Of a stretch of DNA of 64,000 nucleotides, positions 1-9,044 are shown piece after piece. The translations under genes and the position numbers were made by a program. The notes beneath the pieces were generated by a model. It saw nothing but the letters and a program-made list of their open reading frames with translations. It made no database searches and had not been told where the DNA came from. Source of the stretch: Frischella japonica (lineage in GTDB: Bacteria; Pseudomonadota; Gammaproteobacteria; Enterobacterales; Orbaceae); the NCBI RefSeq assembly GCF_014489845.1, contig NZ_JABURY010000016.1, positions 62,001 through 126,000 on the forward strand, given 5' to 3'. How positions within the stretch are numbered: position 1 is the stretch's first letter; the number at the start of each line of letters is the position of its first letter.

Positions 1-1
1 T

Positions 2-91
2 ACTACGGGTATTAAACAATCTATTACAACTGAACAACTTAAAAGTTTAGCTAAAGCATTTAATGTCGTTCCCCGTGAAGGTATTTTGTAG
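2..91 (+). CDS. C-terminal end of an unidentified upstream gene (partial)
   Basis: An open frame enters from the left edge and stops at a TAG at 89-91. About 29 residues are visible, ending in FNVVPREGIL. The fragment is too short for me to name the family. It lies 30 bases before the PTS IIB gene on the same strand, so it is probably the preceding member of the same sugar operon, perhaps a catabolic enzyme or the missing IIA, but this is only context. Confidence 0.5.
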   Translation, partial: TTGIKQSITTEQLKSLAKAFNVVPREGIL

Positions 92-121
92 TTGATGAAT
101 AAATAAAAAGGAAGCATGTTT

Positions 122-421
122 ATGAAAAATATTAATGTAATCTCTGTATGTGGTTCTGGAACAGTAACAAGCTCTATGGTTGCAGAGAAGGTTAAAGATA
201 TTCTTGAAGTGAATGGGTATAAGGCTAAAACAGTAGAAGTCAATCCTGGTGGGGTTGATGGTCAATTAACTTCAGGAAAATGGGATATTATTGTTCACAC
301 CAGTCCCTTAAAAGGGACTTATCAGCTTCCTTGTATAAATGCTGTTGGTTTATTAACAGGATTAGATGAAGAAGGCTTTATTGAAGAACTATTAAAAACT
401 ATTGAAAAACTCGATATTTAG
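122..421 (+). CDS. PTS system galactitol-type EIIB component
   Basis: A protein of about 99 residues that fits the small GatB/SgcB-type IIB domain. It opens with a beta strand leading to a P-loop with the phosphorylatable cysteine (VCGSGTVTS near residue 9). In this family the cysteine takes phosphate from IIA and passes it to the sugar bound by IIC. I chose the ATG at 122 over the one at 116 because an AAGGAAG ribosome site ends seven bases before 122 and almost touches 116. The IIC gene follows 52 bases later. No IIA gene is visible in the window and it may lie upstream. The substrate cannot be read from the sequence. Confidence 0.85.
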   Translation: MKNINVISVCGSGTVTSSMVAEKVKDILEVNGYKAKTVEVNPGGVDGQLTSGKWDIIVHTSPLKGTYQLPCINAVGLLTGLDEEGFIEELLKTIEKLDI

Positions 422-473
422 TTCTGTTCAATATAACAAAGCATTTATCCGATAATATAAGGAGATAATATCT

Positions 474-1892
474 ATGTTAGAGTATTTATCAAAAATTATG
501 GGGGCTTTCGGTGCAGCTATTATTGTACCCATTGTCATATTCTTTATTGCTTTAATTATGAAAGTTAAAGTAAAAAAAGCATTTCAATCCGCATTGAATG
601 CCGGTATCGGTTTAACCGGTTTTGGTATGCTTATCGGGGCATACACACCAGTGGTTACCCCTGTGATCAATAGAATGGTTGAAGATTCAGGTATATCATT
701 GCGAATCTTGGATACTGGTTGGCAAGCGACAAGTGTTGTTGCTTACTCAACACAGGTTGGCATGATCTTTTTAGGATTAGGGCTTTTGTTCCAAATCATT
801 TTATTTGTTACACGTTATACTAATATTTTCATGCCGTCAGACATGTGGAATAACTTTTCATTTATGTTGTGGGGCTCAATGCTTTATATTGCAACTGGAA
901 ATATTTATCTTGCGATTGGTTTAATGATTCTATCTAATCTATATTCGCTCGTATGTTCTGAAATTGTTGCTAAAAGATGGTCAACTTATTATGGTTATCC
1001 TGGGTGTACCATGACAGCGCCACATCATGTATGTTCTGTACCACTGGCTATTGTTGTTGATTGGATCTTAAATAAACTTGGTGCAAATAAAGTTCAGTGG
1101 AATCCGCAAACTCTTCAAGCAAAATTAGGATTTATGGGTGAACCTATATCTTTAGGTCTAGTACTAGGTTGCTTAATTGGTTTAGCTGGCAATTTTACGC
1201 GTTTAGATACAATTGAAGCTTGGGGTGAAATGCTTAAAGTTGGAGTAGCAACGGCTGCCGTGATGTGTATTTTTCCGAAAATTGCTGGGGTATTTGCATC
1301 CGCTTTCACTACCATAACTGATTCATCAAGAAAAACTGCCAAGAAAGGAAGTAAAGATCGCGTTTGGTTCTTAGCAATTAATGATGCTGCTGGTTATGGT
1401 GAGTCAGCAACATTACTCACAGGTATGTTGTTAATTCCTATCATTTTTATTTTAGCTATCATTTTACCGGGTAATGAAACATTACCAATGGTTGACTTAA
1501 TTGCAATTCCTTACATGATTGAATTGATTATTGCGATCAGTAATGGGAATATTTTCAAATCGCTAATATCTGGAACAATTTGGTGTGTCGGTGGCCTTTA
1601 CATCATTACCAACGTAGCCCCAGTATTTACTTCTGTAGCGCAAGATGTTGGCGTGATATTACCGGCCGGTGCTATGTTAATTTGTAGCTTTGCTGTTATG
1701 ACCAATCACTTAATGGGTGGATTATTTATTATCTTTTTAACCCAAAACCCTGTCTATATTGCCTTAAGTGTTATTGTCTACATCGTATTTTATCTGTTTG
1801 TCCGCTTTAAGAGAGAGGCGATACATGATTATTTAGAAAGACAAGCTTTGGGCATTAATAATAAAGAAGAACTAGTAGGAGAATCACAATGA
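474..1892 (+). CDS. PTS system galactitol-type EIIC permease
   Basis: A 472-residue polytopic membrane protein of the GatC/SgcC class, which imports and phosphorylates alditols or sugars with its IIB partner. About ten hydrophobic segments are visible, with the conserved amphipathic GIGLTGFGMLIG stretch near residue 45 and an NDAAGYGESATLL segment near residue 305. AAGGAG lies just before the start. Its last codons overlap the next gene by four bases (ATGA), implying translational coupling to the dehydrogenase. It resembles galactitol permeases, but the neighbours do not match the gat pathway (no tagatose-phosphate enzymes visible), so the substrate is probably different. Confidence 0.85.
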   Translation: MLEYLSKIMGAFGAAIIVPIVIFFIALIMKVKVKKAFQSALNAGIGLTGFGMLIGAYTPVVTPVINRMVEDSGISLRILDTGWQATSVVAYSTQVGMIFLGLGLLFQIILFVTRYTNIFMPSDMWNNFSFMLWGSMLYIATGNIYLAIGLMILSNLYSLVCSEIVAKRWSTYYGYPGCTMTAPHHVCSVPLAIVVDWILNKLGANKVQWNPQTLQAKLGFMGEPISLGLVLGCLIGLAGNFTRLDTIEAWGEMLKVGVATAAVMCIFPKIAGVFASAFTTITDSSRKTAKKGSKDRVWFLAINDAAGYGESATLLTGMLLIPIIFILAIILPGNETLPMVDLIAIPYMIELIIAISNGNIFKSLISGTIWCVGGLYIITNVAPVFTSVAQDVGVILPAGAMLICSFAVMTNHLMGGLFIIFLTQNPVYIALSVIVYIVFYLFVRFKREAIHDYLERQALGINNKEELVGESQ

Positions 1893-2938
1893 AAATAGTT
1901 GTTATAGGCGACGCATTAGTAAGCTCGGCAACGCTAGTTGATGCTGCGAAACAGATTCAGTTTCCAGGAAGTGATGAACAAATAGAATTTAAAATATTTG
2001 AATGGTTTTCAGATTTGAAAAAAGAACAGTTTCAAGAAAAAATTCTTGAAATTGAAAAAAATGGCCCAGAATGTGTTCCAATTCCAGATGGTGTAAATGA
2101 AGCAATGGTAGATGCCGATTATTTGTTGGTACACATTGCTCCCGTGTCGAAATCCATGATTGAGTCTGCTAATAAACTCAAGTTGATCGGCACTTGCCGC
2201 GGCGGTTTAGAACATATAGCTCTTGATAGTGTCAGAGCGAAAAAAATTACGTTAATACATGTTATCAGAAATGCGGAACCCGTCGCAGATTTCACCATAG
2301 GTTTAATGTATGCTGAAACTAGAAATATTGCTCGTGCTCATTATGAAATTAAACATGGTCAATGGCGAAAAAGTTTTTCAAATGATCCTTATAAAACAAT
2401 ATTAACCAATCATACTGTTGGGCTTGTTGGGCTTGGGTATATTGGTAAATTAGTTGCCAAAAGATTAAATGCTTTAGGTGTTAAAGTTATTGCTTTCGAT
2501 CCTTTTGTTGATAAATCTAAAATCGCCAAAGAAGGTATAAATGTTGAATTTTTGGAATTTGATCAAGTTATTAAGCAAGCGGATATTTTATCACTACATA
2601 TGCGATTATCGCCAGAAACTGAAAACATGATTAATAAAGATGTTATTAATAAAATGAAACCAAATAGCTATATTATTAATACTGCACGGGCTGGCGTATT
2701 AAATAAAGCCGATCTTATTGAGGCATTACAAAACAAAACAATTGCCGGAGCAGCTTTAGATGTAAGTTGGGTTGAACCGATTGAACACGGAGATCCACTA
2801 CTCGATTTAGATAATATTACACTTACAACGCATATTGCTGGCGATACGATAGATGCGATTCCAAAAGCACCATACCTACTTAAGAACGTCCTAAATGATT
2901 ATTTCCAAGTAGGCTTTAGTGATATGTTAATTAAATAG
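1889..2938 (+). CDS. D-isomer-specific 2-hydroxyacid dehydrogenase (NAD-dependent)
   Basis: A 349-residue cytoplasmic oxidoreductase. The Rossmann dinucleotide site is the GLVGLGYIGKLVAKRL stretch near residue 175, followed by an acidic residue (AFDP) typical of NAD preference. The catalytic arginine sits in NTARAG, with the glutamate and histidine of the family triad in the VEPIE and HIAGD regions. It belongs with SerA/PdxB/YoaD-like enzymes. Being coupled to a PTS IIC and followed by a lactaldehyde-reductase homologue, it probably acts on a sugar-acid or phosphosugar-acid intermediate. Substrate unknown; family assignment is secure. Confidence 0.85.
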   Translation: MKIVVIGDALVSSATLVDAAKQIQFPGSDEQIEFKIFEWFSDLKKEQFQEKILEIEKNGPECVPIPDGVNEAMVDADYLLVHIAPVSKSMIESANKLKLIGTCRGGLEHIALDSVRAKKITLIHVIRNAEPVADFTIGLMYAETRNIARAHYEIKHGQWRKSFSNDPYKTILTNHTVGLVGLGYIGKLVAKRLNALGVKVIAFDPFVDKSKIAKEGINVEFLEFDQVIKQADILSLHMRLSPETENMINKDVINKMKPNSYIINTARAGVLNKADLIEALQNKTIAGAALDVSWVEPIEHGDPLLDLDNITLTTHIAGDTIDAIPKAPYLLKNVLNDYFQVGFSDMLIK

Positions 2939-2991
2939 CTTAATAAAGGGCTTTTTATTTAAGTCAACAATAATTATTATATGGAGAACAT

Positions 2992-4146
2992 ATGATGTAC
3001 AGAATGATTCTTAATGAAACATCGTACTTTGGTGCAGGTTCAATTAGTCATATAGTCGATGAAATTAAAAAACGTGGTTTTAAAAAAGCTTTAGTTGTCA
3101 CAGATAAAGATTTAATAAAATTTAACGTTGCCACCAAAGTCACTAAATTATTAGATGACAATGAATTTAGTTATCAAATTTTTGATGAAGTCATACCAAA
3201 TCCAACGATCGGCATTGTCCAAAAAGGTGTTGAAATATTTAAACAATCCGGTGCTGATTATCTTATTGCTATTGGTGGAGGTTCACCACAAGATACGGCA
3301 AAAGCAATAGGTATTATCATAAATAATCCAGAATTTGCTGATGTTCGTAGTCTCGAAGGAGTTGCACCAACCAAAAAGCCAGCCGTACCGACCATCGCAA
3401 TACCAACCACTGCAGGTACTGCTGCGGAAGTAACAATCAATTATGTTATTACTGATGAAGAGAAGAAACGTAAATTTGTATGTGTTGATCCGCACGATAT
3501 TCCGGTTGTGGCAATCATTGATTCAGATATGATGACCAGTATGCCTGCCAGCTTAAAAGCGGCTACTGGGGTAGATGCTCTCACCCATGCCATCGAAGGT
3601 TATATAACTAAAGGTGCTTGGGAGTTATCAGATATGTTTCACCTAAAAGCGATCGAAGTAATTTCAAGATCTTTGCGTGATTCAGTTAAAGGAATTGCCA
3701 AAGGTTGTGAAGATATGGCACTAGGTCAATATATTGCCGGTATGGGCTTTTCAAATGTTGGTTTAGGATTGGTTCATGGTATGGCCCATCCTCTCGGTGC
3801 CTTCTATGGCACACCGCATGGTGTAGCAAATGCTGTGCTATTACCACATATTATGGCTTATAATGCTGATTTTACCGCAGACAAATATCGTGCTATTGCT
3901 GAAGCGATGGGAGTTCATGGAACAAAAGATATGACGACAGAGCAAGCGAGAGAAGCAGCCATCAATGCAGTGAAACAACTTAATTTAGATGTTGGCATTC
4001 CAGCTTCATTAAAAGAAATTGGAGTAAAATTAGAAGATATACCTAGTTTAGCGCAAGCTGCGTTTGATGATGTCTGTACCGGTGGTAATCCACGTGATAC
4101 CAATGTGAAGGAAATTGAGCAATTATATTATTCAATTTATGAATAA
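2992..4146 (+). CDS. fucO: Lactaldehyde reductase / 1,2-propanediol oxidoreductase
   Basis: A 384-residue iron-containing group III alcohol dehydrogenase, extremely close to E. coli FucO along its length (IGGGSPQD, DALTHAIEGYI, GLVHGMAHPLGAF and CTGGNPR blocks). It reduces L-lactaldehyde to 1,2-propanediol with NADH; the family also acts on glycolaldehyde. Metal ligands are the D and H of DALTHAIE and the two histidines of the GLVHGMAHP / TPHG region. It is the last gene of the PTS operon, 53 bases after the dehydrogenase, and is closed by a strong terminator. Its presence suggests that the operon's aldolase step releases lactaldehyde or glycolaldehyde. Confidence 0.9.
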   Translation: MMYRMILNETSYFGAGSISHIVDEIKKRGFKKALVVTDKDLIKFNVATKVTKLLDDNEFSYQIFDEVIPNPTIGIVQKGVEIFKQSGADYLIAIGGGSPQDTAKAIGIIINNPEFADVRSLEGVAPTKKPAVPTIAIPTTAGTAAEVTINYVITDEEKKRKFVCVDPHDIPVVAIIDSDMMTSMPASLKAATGVDALTHAIEGYITKGAWELSDMFHLKAIEVISRSLRDSVKGIAKGCEDMALGQYIAGMGFSNVGLGLVHGMAHPLGAFYGTPHGVANAVLLPHIMAYNADFTADKYRAIAEAMGVHGTKDMTTEQAREAAINAVKQLNLDVGIPASLKEIGVKLEDIPSLAQAAFDDVCTGGNPRDTNVKEIEQLYYSIYE

Positions 4147-4170
4147 TATTTTTTCCACTTAATTCCAATG

Positions 4171-4203
4171 AAATAGGTTAGATGAAATAATTCTAACCTA
4201 TTT
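4171..4203 (+). terminator. Intrinsic terminator after fucO
   Basis: A perfect 12-bp stem (AAATAGGTTAGA / TCTAACCTATTT) with a nine-base loop begins 25 bases after the fucO stop, and the descending arm runs into TTTATTTAAT. It should end the PTS operon transcript. Confidence 0.8.
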
Positions 4204-4988
4204 ATTTAATAATATAATTTCCTTTAGTCATTGGTTATTTAGAACAATCATCGCTTAATATTCTTATTTTTGATATTGAGTGTCAAAGCTACATTCATTG
4301 ACAGGTTCTTGAAAATGATTAATAGTATCTTTCAAGACCTATATTACTAAATAATTTTGACTACAGGCTGTCATGCTTTTTGCTAAATTTTATAAGATTA
4401 CCATATAGTGAGCGCTATAGTAGATAAATATGAAAACCAAGCGTAACAATTATTGTTTTAAATATAGATACCCTGCCTAATCCTTATGCCAGTTATAAGC
4501 TATTATTGAACTCATAATTAAAGAATAGGTATTAAAACCAATAAAATTAAAAACTAATTTCTTAACCATCATTCTAATACTTTTATTTTTGCTATAGCAG
4601 GAATTTAATTTTTCATTAAGGCTTATGTAATTTATTTCATTCCACTTTTTGCCCTCATTTGCAATAACTCATTTTTAATAGACCAAATTTGATTAAAACT
4701 TATAAAAAAGTGATAAAGATCAACATTAAAATTACTCTCAGGCTATATTCTTGTAGCGACATTTTGTTATTTAACTAAATTCCAATCTTTTCAAATTTTT
4801 TAATAACGCTATTACTTTTAACAAAATTTAAATCGTCCTTTCATACGCTGCATCCACTTAACATTAACTATATCTTTTAGAAAATAGTCCTAGGTTAGGA
4901 TAATAAGATATATTGTTTTTATAATTGCAATCTACATCGCAATTGGGATTTTGCTTTTAAATAAAATTTTAATTTTCAAACAATAATA
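4204..4988. other. Long AT-rich stretch without recognisable genes
   Basis: About 780 bases between two terminators. I see no open frame with a ribosome site, no tRNA-like structure and no coding remnant that I can align to a neighbour. It could hold a small RNA, which I cannot detect by eye. Confidence 0.4.
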
Positions 4989-5019
4989 AAAAAGCGATGT
5001 TACAACAACATCGCTTTTT
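4989..5019 (-). terminator. Terminator of the EEP-family hydrolase gene (bidirectional)
   Basis: A perfect inverted repeat AAAAAGCGATGTT / AACATCGCTTTTT with a five-base loop ACAAC, 17 bases beyond the stop of the minus-strand gene. A-tract and T-tract flank both sides, so it can act in both directions. Confidence 0.88.
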
Positions 5020-5035
5020 ACTATTTCACTTTCTG

Positions 5036-5923
5036 TTATTTATTATTTATTTTCATCTGTACAGGATAATGATCTGAATAATTATCTGTAAATTCATCTT
5101 TAAGAACCATTACGTCAATGACATCTTTTTCGAGTGAAGGGGAAACATAAATATAATCATAACGTAATGGAGTTGAAGCTTGGTCATAAAATACTTTAGT
5201 TGGTGCCGTTGCAATAAATTCGCGATTTTTTAATTTCAGTGCATCAATGAAACCTGCATCTAAAAGGTTTTGCTGAACCGTATAACTTAATTTACCATTA
5301 ACTAAATTTTCTAAAATTGGTCTATTTTTCTCTTTTTCCTTGATATCATTTAATAGATGACTTTTATCATAAGCTTCCTTATCAGCGGGTGAGAAGGAAT
5401 TTAAATCTCCAGCAATGATCCATTTACCATTTGGATCACGACTATATTTTATTGAATCAATAATTAAATTCATTTCATCAATTCTTTTTGCAGTCCAAAA
5501 CGGGTTCATGTGCGTGACAACAAAATGATAATCACCAATATCAGCAAATAACGCACCATGCCATAAATTATCTACAACTTTATTAACATTAACGATAGGA
5601 TATTTAGATGTAATCGCAACAGGAAAGAAAGCGGCATCATCCGGTGACTCTTTTAAGAGTACAGCATATTTATGTCCATAACTTGCGGCAAATGTTTCTA
5701 ATTTCTCACGTGTAAAAAAATTCATTTCTTGCCAAGCAATAATATCAGCATCTTGGATTTTGGCCCAATCAATAAATTTCTGTTTACCTTCTGACTCATC
5801 TAACTTCATACCATTATAAACATTATAACTAATGATTTTTAAAACTTTTGTTTCTTCCAGCGAAGCAAAAGCTGATGCACTGAGAATAATGCTACTAATA
5901 ATAGCTAACAACTTTAATTTCAT
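5036..5923 (-). CDS. Secreted endonuclease/exonuclease/phosphatase (EEP) family protein
   Basis: A 295-residue exported hydrolase. The start at 5923 is chosen because AAGGGGA lies six bases upstream; an in-frame ATG at 5938 would put that site inside the gene. Residues 1-20 form a signal peptide ending in ASAFA. The EEP fold is shown by ISYNVYNGM near the N-terminus, the metal-binding glutamate in IAWQEMNFF, the catalytic VTHMNPFW histidine, GDLNSFSPADKEAYD, and the C-terminal YSDHYPV histidine dyad. Relatives include DNase I-like nucleases, sphingomyelinases and phosphoinositide phosphatases. The substrate is undetermined, but a periplasmic or secreted phosphodiesterase is likely. It stands alone with its own terminator. 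Confidence 0.8.
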   Translation of the reverse strand: MKLKLLAIISSIILSASAFASLEETKVLKIISYNVYNGMKLDESEGKQKFIDWAKIQDADIIAWQEMNFFTREKLETFAASYGHKYAVLLKESPDDAAFFPVAITSKYPIVNVNKVVDNLWHGALFADIGDYHFVVTHMNPFWTAKRIDEMNLIIDSIKYSRDPNGKWIIAGDLNSFSPADKEAYDKSHLLNDIKEKEKNRPILENLVNGKLSYTVQQNLLDAGFIDALKLKNREFIATAPTKVFYDQASTPLRYDYIYVSPSLEKDVIDVMVLKDEFTDNYSDHYPVQMKINNK

Positions 5924-6517
5924 TTTATTCCCCTTCATAATTAAACCTAAAATAAATATTAAAGAGTTTCGATATTAAGCAAAACATTTTTTATGATTTA
6001 TGTGATATCGATCAATTATTTTATTAAAAAATTCAAACTATTGAATTCAATTATATCCTATCCACATCATTACCTTTAGTAAAATGGTAATATATTATTT
6101 TAATTAACGGGTTAGCTCATTAGAATGTCACGCATCAGTTATAATGATACAGACGAGTTTAAGAGATAAGACTATTTCGATTAATCTTATGTTCTTTTTT
6201 ATAAGAATCAAAAATGCGGCTTAAAATTCCTTAATATAATTTATTAATTTACAAAAAGATTGAACTATATCCTAGAGAGCTTTTTTGAGATCGTTTATTG
6301 CTATTTGAAAAGGTAAATCAAAATTTCTTATGTACATCACCCAAATATTGATGATTTTTCAAAAGTTTCATACGGTGTTTACCGCTTATCATTTTCGAAA
6401 ATATTAGTACCCTTTGATAAACAAGCTTATGCCAATCGATAAGATATCTTTCCATGAATTGACAGTTTTTTACATTGCATCGTGCAAACGAAAATTTTAA
6501 TAGTGATATTTGTTTGG
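5924..6517. other. AT-rich stretch without supported genes
   Basis: Apart from the promoter region of the EEP-family gene, I see no gene here. A minus-strand 73-codon frame (6318-6539) has no ribosome site and no recognisable motif, and I do not call it. Confidence 0.4.
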
Positions 6518-6558
6518 TAAGAGATGTGACCGTTTTCATTTAAACGTTACATCTCTTA
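6518..6558. repeat. Strong isolated hairpin in intergenic DNA
   Basis: Arms TAAGAGATGT and ACATCTCTTA are perfectly complementary, and the stem continues inward through a CGTTT/AAACG pairing with one bulged base, closing on a six-base loop TCATTT. Neither side carries a good T-tract and no gene adjoins it directly. It may be a small-RNA structure, a mobile-element relic or a protein-binding dyad. Confidence 0.6.
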
Positions 6559-6743
6559 TCAATCAAAATTAATGATAAATTTTGTGACACATTAGATAAA
6601 GCTTCATATGCAATAATCCAAGCTGATAAGCGAATATATCAAAATCTTATTTAAAATCGTAACAAGATAAATAAATCATTAAAGTCATTTGACGAGTAAT
6701 TTCAGAAGATTAAGATATCAGTAGTGTTATATCTGTTAAGATT

Positions 6744-6935
6744 TTATCCATTGTGATCATTTTTATTAGCAAAATCATCTTTAACTAAATCTGTTTTTTT
6801 ATTATCATCCGCTAATTCTTTTTTAAAACCTTTTATTGCTGCGCCTAGATCTGAACCAAGTGTTCGTAAACGATTGGTACCCAGTACTAACACAGCGATT
6901 GCTAATAAAATTAACAGTTTTGGCCAACTAATCAT
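6744..6935 (-). CDS. tatA: Sec-independent protein translocase TatA/E family
   Basis: A 63-residue protein with one N-terminal membrane helix (SWPKLLILLAIAVLVLGTNRL), the hinge, the amphipathic helix with the conserved GSDLGAAIKGFKK motif, and a charged tail. This is the pore-forming TatA/TatE subunit of the twin-arginine translocase. Its length is closer to TatE (67 residues) than to TatA (about 89). No tatB or tatC lies nearby, so it is either an orphan TatE-type paralog or the sole TatA encoded away from TatC. It is monocistronic with long AT-rich flanks. Confidence 0.88.
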   Translation of the reverse strand: MISWPKLLILLAIAVLVLGTNRLRTLGSDLGAAIKGFKKELADDNKKTDLVKDDFANKNDHNG

Positions 6936-7258
6936 AATATATAAACCTTATTTATTGAAGTTAAGACAATATTGAAGAAAAATTAAATGATAGCTTATCG
7001 AAAAATAGATAATACCTAATATAAGGATAATATAATATTCTTGAAGTGATGTAATCGCTATCATCTTTCTAACTTTTACATAAACTTGAAAAATCTTTAA
7101 TAATTAAACAATAATTAATGGAATTTACTTCATAATTGTTTGTTAATTACGGTTAACATTAGCATAATCCCTGCTATCATAAAAAACTTTAAATCTATTG
7201 ATAATAGGCGATATAACTCGCACAATATTTTGGTACGAGTTATCTAAAAAAGAAATGA
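6936..7258. other. Intergenic region between tatA and uspA
   Basis: About 320 AT-rich bases. The only structure I see is a dyad at 7213-7243 (ATAACTCG / CGAGTTAT, 15-base loop) just beyond the UspA stop, which may be a weak terminator, although no T-tract follows it on the minus strand. Confidence 0.4.
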
Positions 7259-7687
7259 TTACCGAATAACTAATACTGACATTTTGGCATGTCTAACAAT
7301 ACCTGCAGCATTGGAACCCAATAGATGATTTGAAATATTCGGTCGTCTTGAACCAATTATAATTAAATCTGGCTGGATTTCCTCGGCTATAGTGAGAATT
7401 TCATCTCTAGGATTACCAAATGCTAAGGAATAAGAAAGAGTCTCTTTAGGTAAATCAATTTCATGGATTAACTTTTTAAGCCAATTTTCTGCTTGCACGG
7501 TAGCCTGATCTTTGAACTCATCCATACCAAATGAATAAGCATTAATAATAGCGGAAGAAATCGGCAGTACATGGAAAAACTTAACATTAGCATTAGATAA
7601 TTTTGCTAAATATTCGACATGGGGAATAACTTTTTGTGTTAAATCTTTTTCAATTATATCAACTGGAACAAGGATAGAGTTATACAT
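7259..7687 (-). CDS. Universal stress protein, UspA superfamily (UspF/UspG-like)
   Basis: A 142-residue single-domain cytosolic protein. It begins with the usual YNSILVPVDI strand and ends with the ATP-binding signature of the family, G-S-R-R then LLGSNAAGIVRHAKMSVLVIR, which is close to the G-2x-G-9x-G(S/T) pattern of nucleotide-binding members such as UspF/UspG. Such proteins are induced under starvation or stress. Monocistronic. Confidence 0.85.
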   Translation of the reverse strand: MYNSILVPVDIIEKDLTQKVIPHVEYLAKLSNANVKFFHVLPISSAIINAYSFGMDEFKDQATVQAENWLKKLIHEIDLPKETLSYSLAFGNPRDEILTIAEEIQPDLIIIGSRRPNISNHLLGSNAAGIVRHAKMSVLVIR

Positions 7688-7881
7688 GAGTTTCTCCCTA
7701 TTTAAAATTTAATTTAAAAAAATTCTCACAAATGCAGTATATATCAAATTCAATGGCTTGAATATTCATGTTAAATTGATTCGGTCAATATTATTAAAAG
7801 TATTTACTAATAATGTTTTAATACGGTTTAGTTAAAATAATTATATAATATGTTAAATCTAAAACAATAATAGGAACCATC

Positions 7882-8454
7882 ATGATATTAAAAATTGGTC
7901 TAGTCTCTATTTCTGATCGCGCCTCAACAGGCATTTATGAAGATAAGGGTATTCCCACCTTAAATGAATGGATAGACAAAGCATTAAAAGATGATTTTAC
8001 TGTGGAAAAGCGTTTAATTGCTGATGAACAAGCTATTATTGAACAAACATTAATAGAACTTGTTGATGATTGTCATTGTCATCTCATTTTAACCACCGGG
8101 GGCACTGGTCCAGCCAAACGTGATGTTACCCCAGAGGCCACAATTGCCGTAGCCGATAAAATTATGCCTGGTTTTGGTGAACAAATGCGACAGATCAGTT
8201 TATATTTTGTACCTACTGCTATTTTATCTCGTCAAGTGGCAGTTATTCGCCACCAAAGTTTAATTATCAATCTTCCTGGTCAACCAAAGGCGATTAGAGA
8301 AATACTTGAAGGCATCAAAGACGAACAAGGTAAGCAAATTGTTGCTGGTATTTTTGCTAGTGTACCTTATTGTATACAATTGCTTGATGGTCCGTATTTT
8401 GACACACATGAACATATAGTAAAATCTTTTCGACCTAAAAATGCTATTCAATAA
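7882..8454 (+). CDS. mogA: Molybdopterin adenylyltransferase
   Basis: A 190-residue enzyme matching MogA. It adenylylates molybdopterin before molybdate insertion in molybdenum cofactor synthesis. The MoCF-binding signatures are visible: GLVSISDRAS at the start, TTGGTGPAKRDVTPEAT near residue 75, and INLPGQPKAIRE near residue 135. AGGA lies ten bases before the ATG. It stands alone, with argR downstream after 119 bases. With fdhD elsewhere in the window, it indicates that the organism makes molybdenum enzymes such as formate dehydrogenase. Confidence 0.93.
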   Translation: MILKIGLVSISDRASTGIYEDKGIPTLNEWIDKALKDDFTVEKRLIADEQAIIEQTLIELVDDCHCHLILTTGGTGPAKRDVTPEATIAVADKIMPGFGEQMRQISLYFVPTAILSRQVAVIRHQSLIINLPGQPKAIREILEGIKDEQGKQIVAGIFASVPYCIQLLDGPYFDTHEHIVKSFRPKNAIQ

Positions 8455-8509
8455 TGCCTACATAAATTATGACTATTTTATCTAACCCATTATTTAAAGA
8501 TTTTAATTT

Positions 8510-8537
8510 ATGCAAAATTAATGCATAATTATTGCAT
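8510..8537. promoter_or_regulatory. Candidate ArgR operator (three TGCA half-sites, 11-bp spacing)
   Basis: TGCA cores occur at 8511-8514, 8522-8525 and 8533-8536, exactly 11 bp apart, forming two overlapping dyads in A/T-rich DNA 37 bases before argR. ARG boxes in E. coli are dyads with TGAAT/ATTCA arms, and argR is autoregulated there. The spacing here is one base longer than the classic box, so the call is tentative. Confidence 0.5.
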
Positions 8538-8573
8538 AAATAATTAGTTTAATTTTAATAAGGCCCGTGGCTA

Positions 8574-9044
8574 ATGTCAGTACGTAATAAACAAGATGAA
8601 CTTTGTAAAGTATTTAGAGAAATGCTGAAACAAGAAAAATTCAGTTCGCAAATTGAAATAGTTCAAGCATTACAAGAGCAAGGTTTTGATAGTATAAATC
8701 AGTCTAAAGTTTCCCGCATGTTAACAAAATTTGGCGCCGTAAGAACACGTAATGCAAAAATGGAGATGGTGTACTGTTTACCGGCAGAAATCAGTGTACC
8801 AACTACATCAAGTCCACTAAAAAATCTTGTATTAGATATTGATTATAACCACGCTATGGTAGTTATCCGAACCAGCCCTGGCGCAGCGCAACTTATTGCA
8901 CGTTTATTGGATTCGATTGGAAAATCAGAAGGAATTTTAGGATCTATTGCTGGTGACGATACTATTTTCAGTACCCCAACAAATGGTTTTACAGTAAAAA
9001 AACTGTATAAAATCATTTTAGAATTATTTGAGCAAGAACTTTAA
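8574..9044 (+). CDS. argR: Arginine repressor
   Basis: A 156-residue ArgR. The N-terminal winged helix-turn-helix spans about residues 1-75 ([20 protein letters not shown]-like segment). The C-terminal oligomerisation and arginine-binding domain carries the diagnostic [16 protein letters not shown] and GTIAGDDT-type (here SIAGDDTIF) motifs. With arginine bound, hexamers repress arginine biosynthesis genes, activate some others, and aid Xer recombination. The gene has a candidate autoregulatory operator upstream. In enterobacteria it sits beside mdh, which is not here. Confidence 0.94.
   Translation: MSVRNKQDELCKVFREMLKQEKFSSQIEIVQALQEQGFDSINQSKVSRMLTKFGAVRTRNAKMEMVYCLPAEISVPTTSSPLKNLVLDIDYNHAMVVIRTSPGAAQLIARLLDSIGKSEGILGSIAGDDTIFSTPTNGFTVKKLYKIILELFEQEL

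Noticed and set aside
6318-6539. A minus-strand frame of 73 codons upstream of tatA
   Set aside because: No ribosome site; the start lies inside a hairpin loop; no family resemblance. Considered as a transposase relic, but no matching terminal repeats were found.
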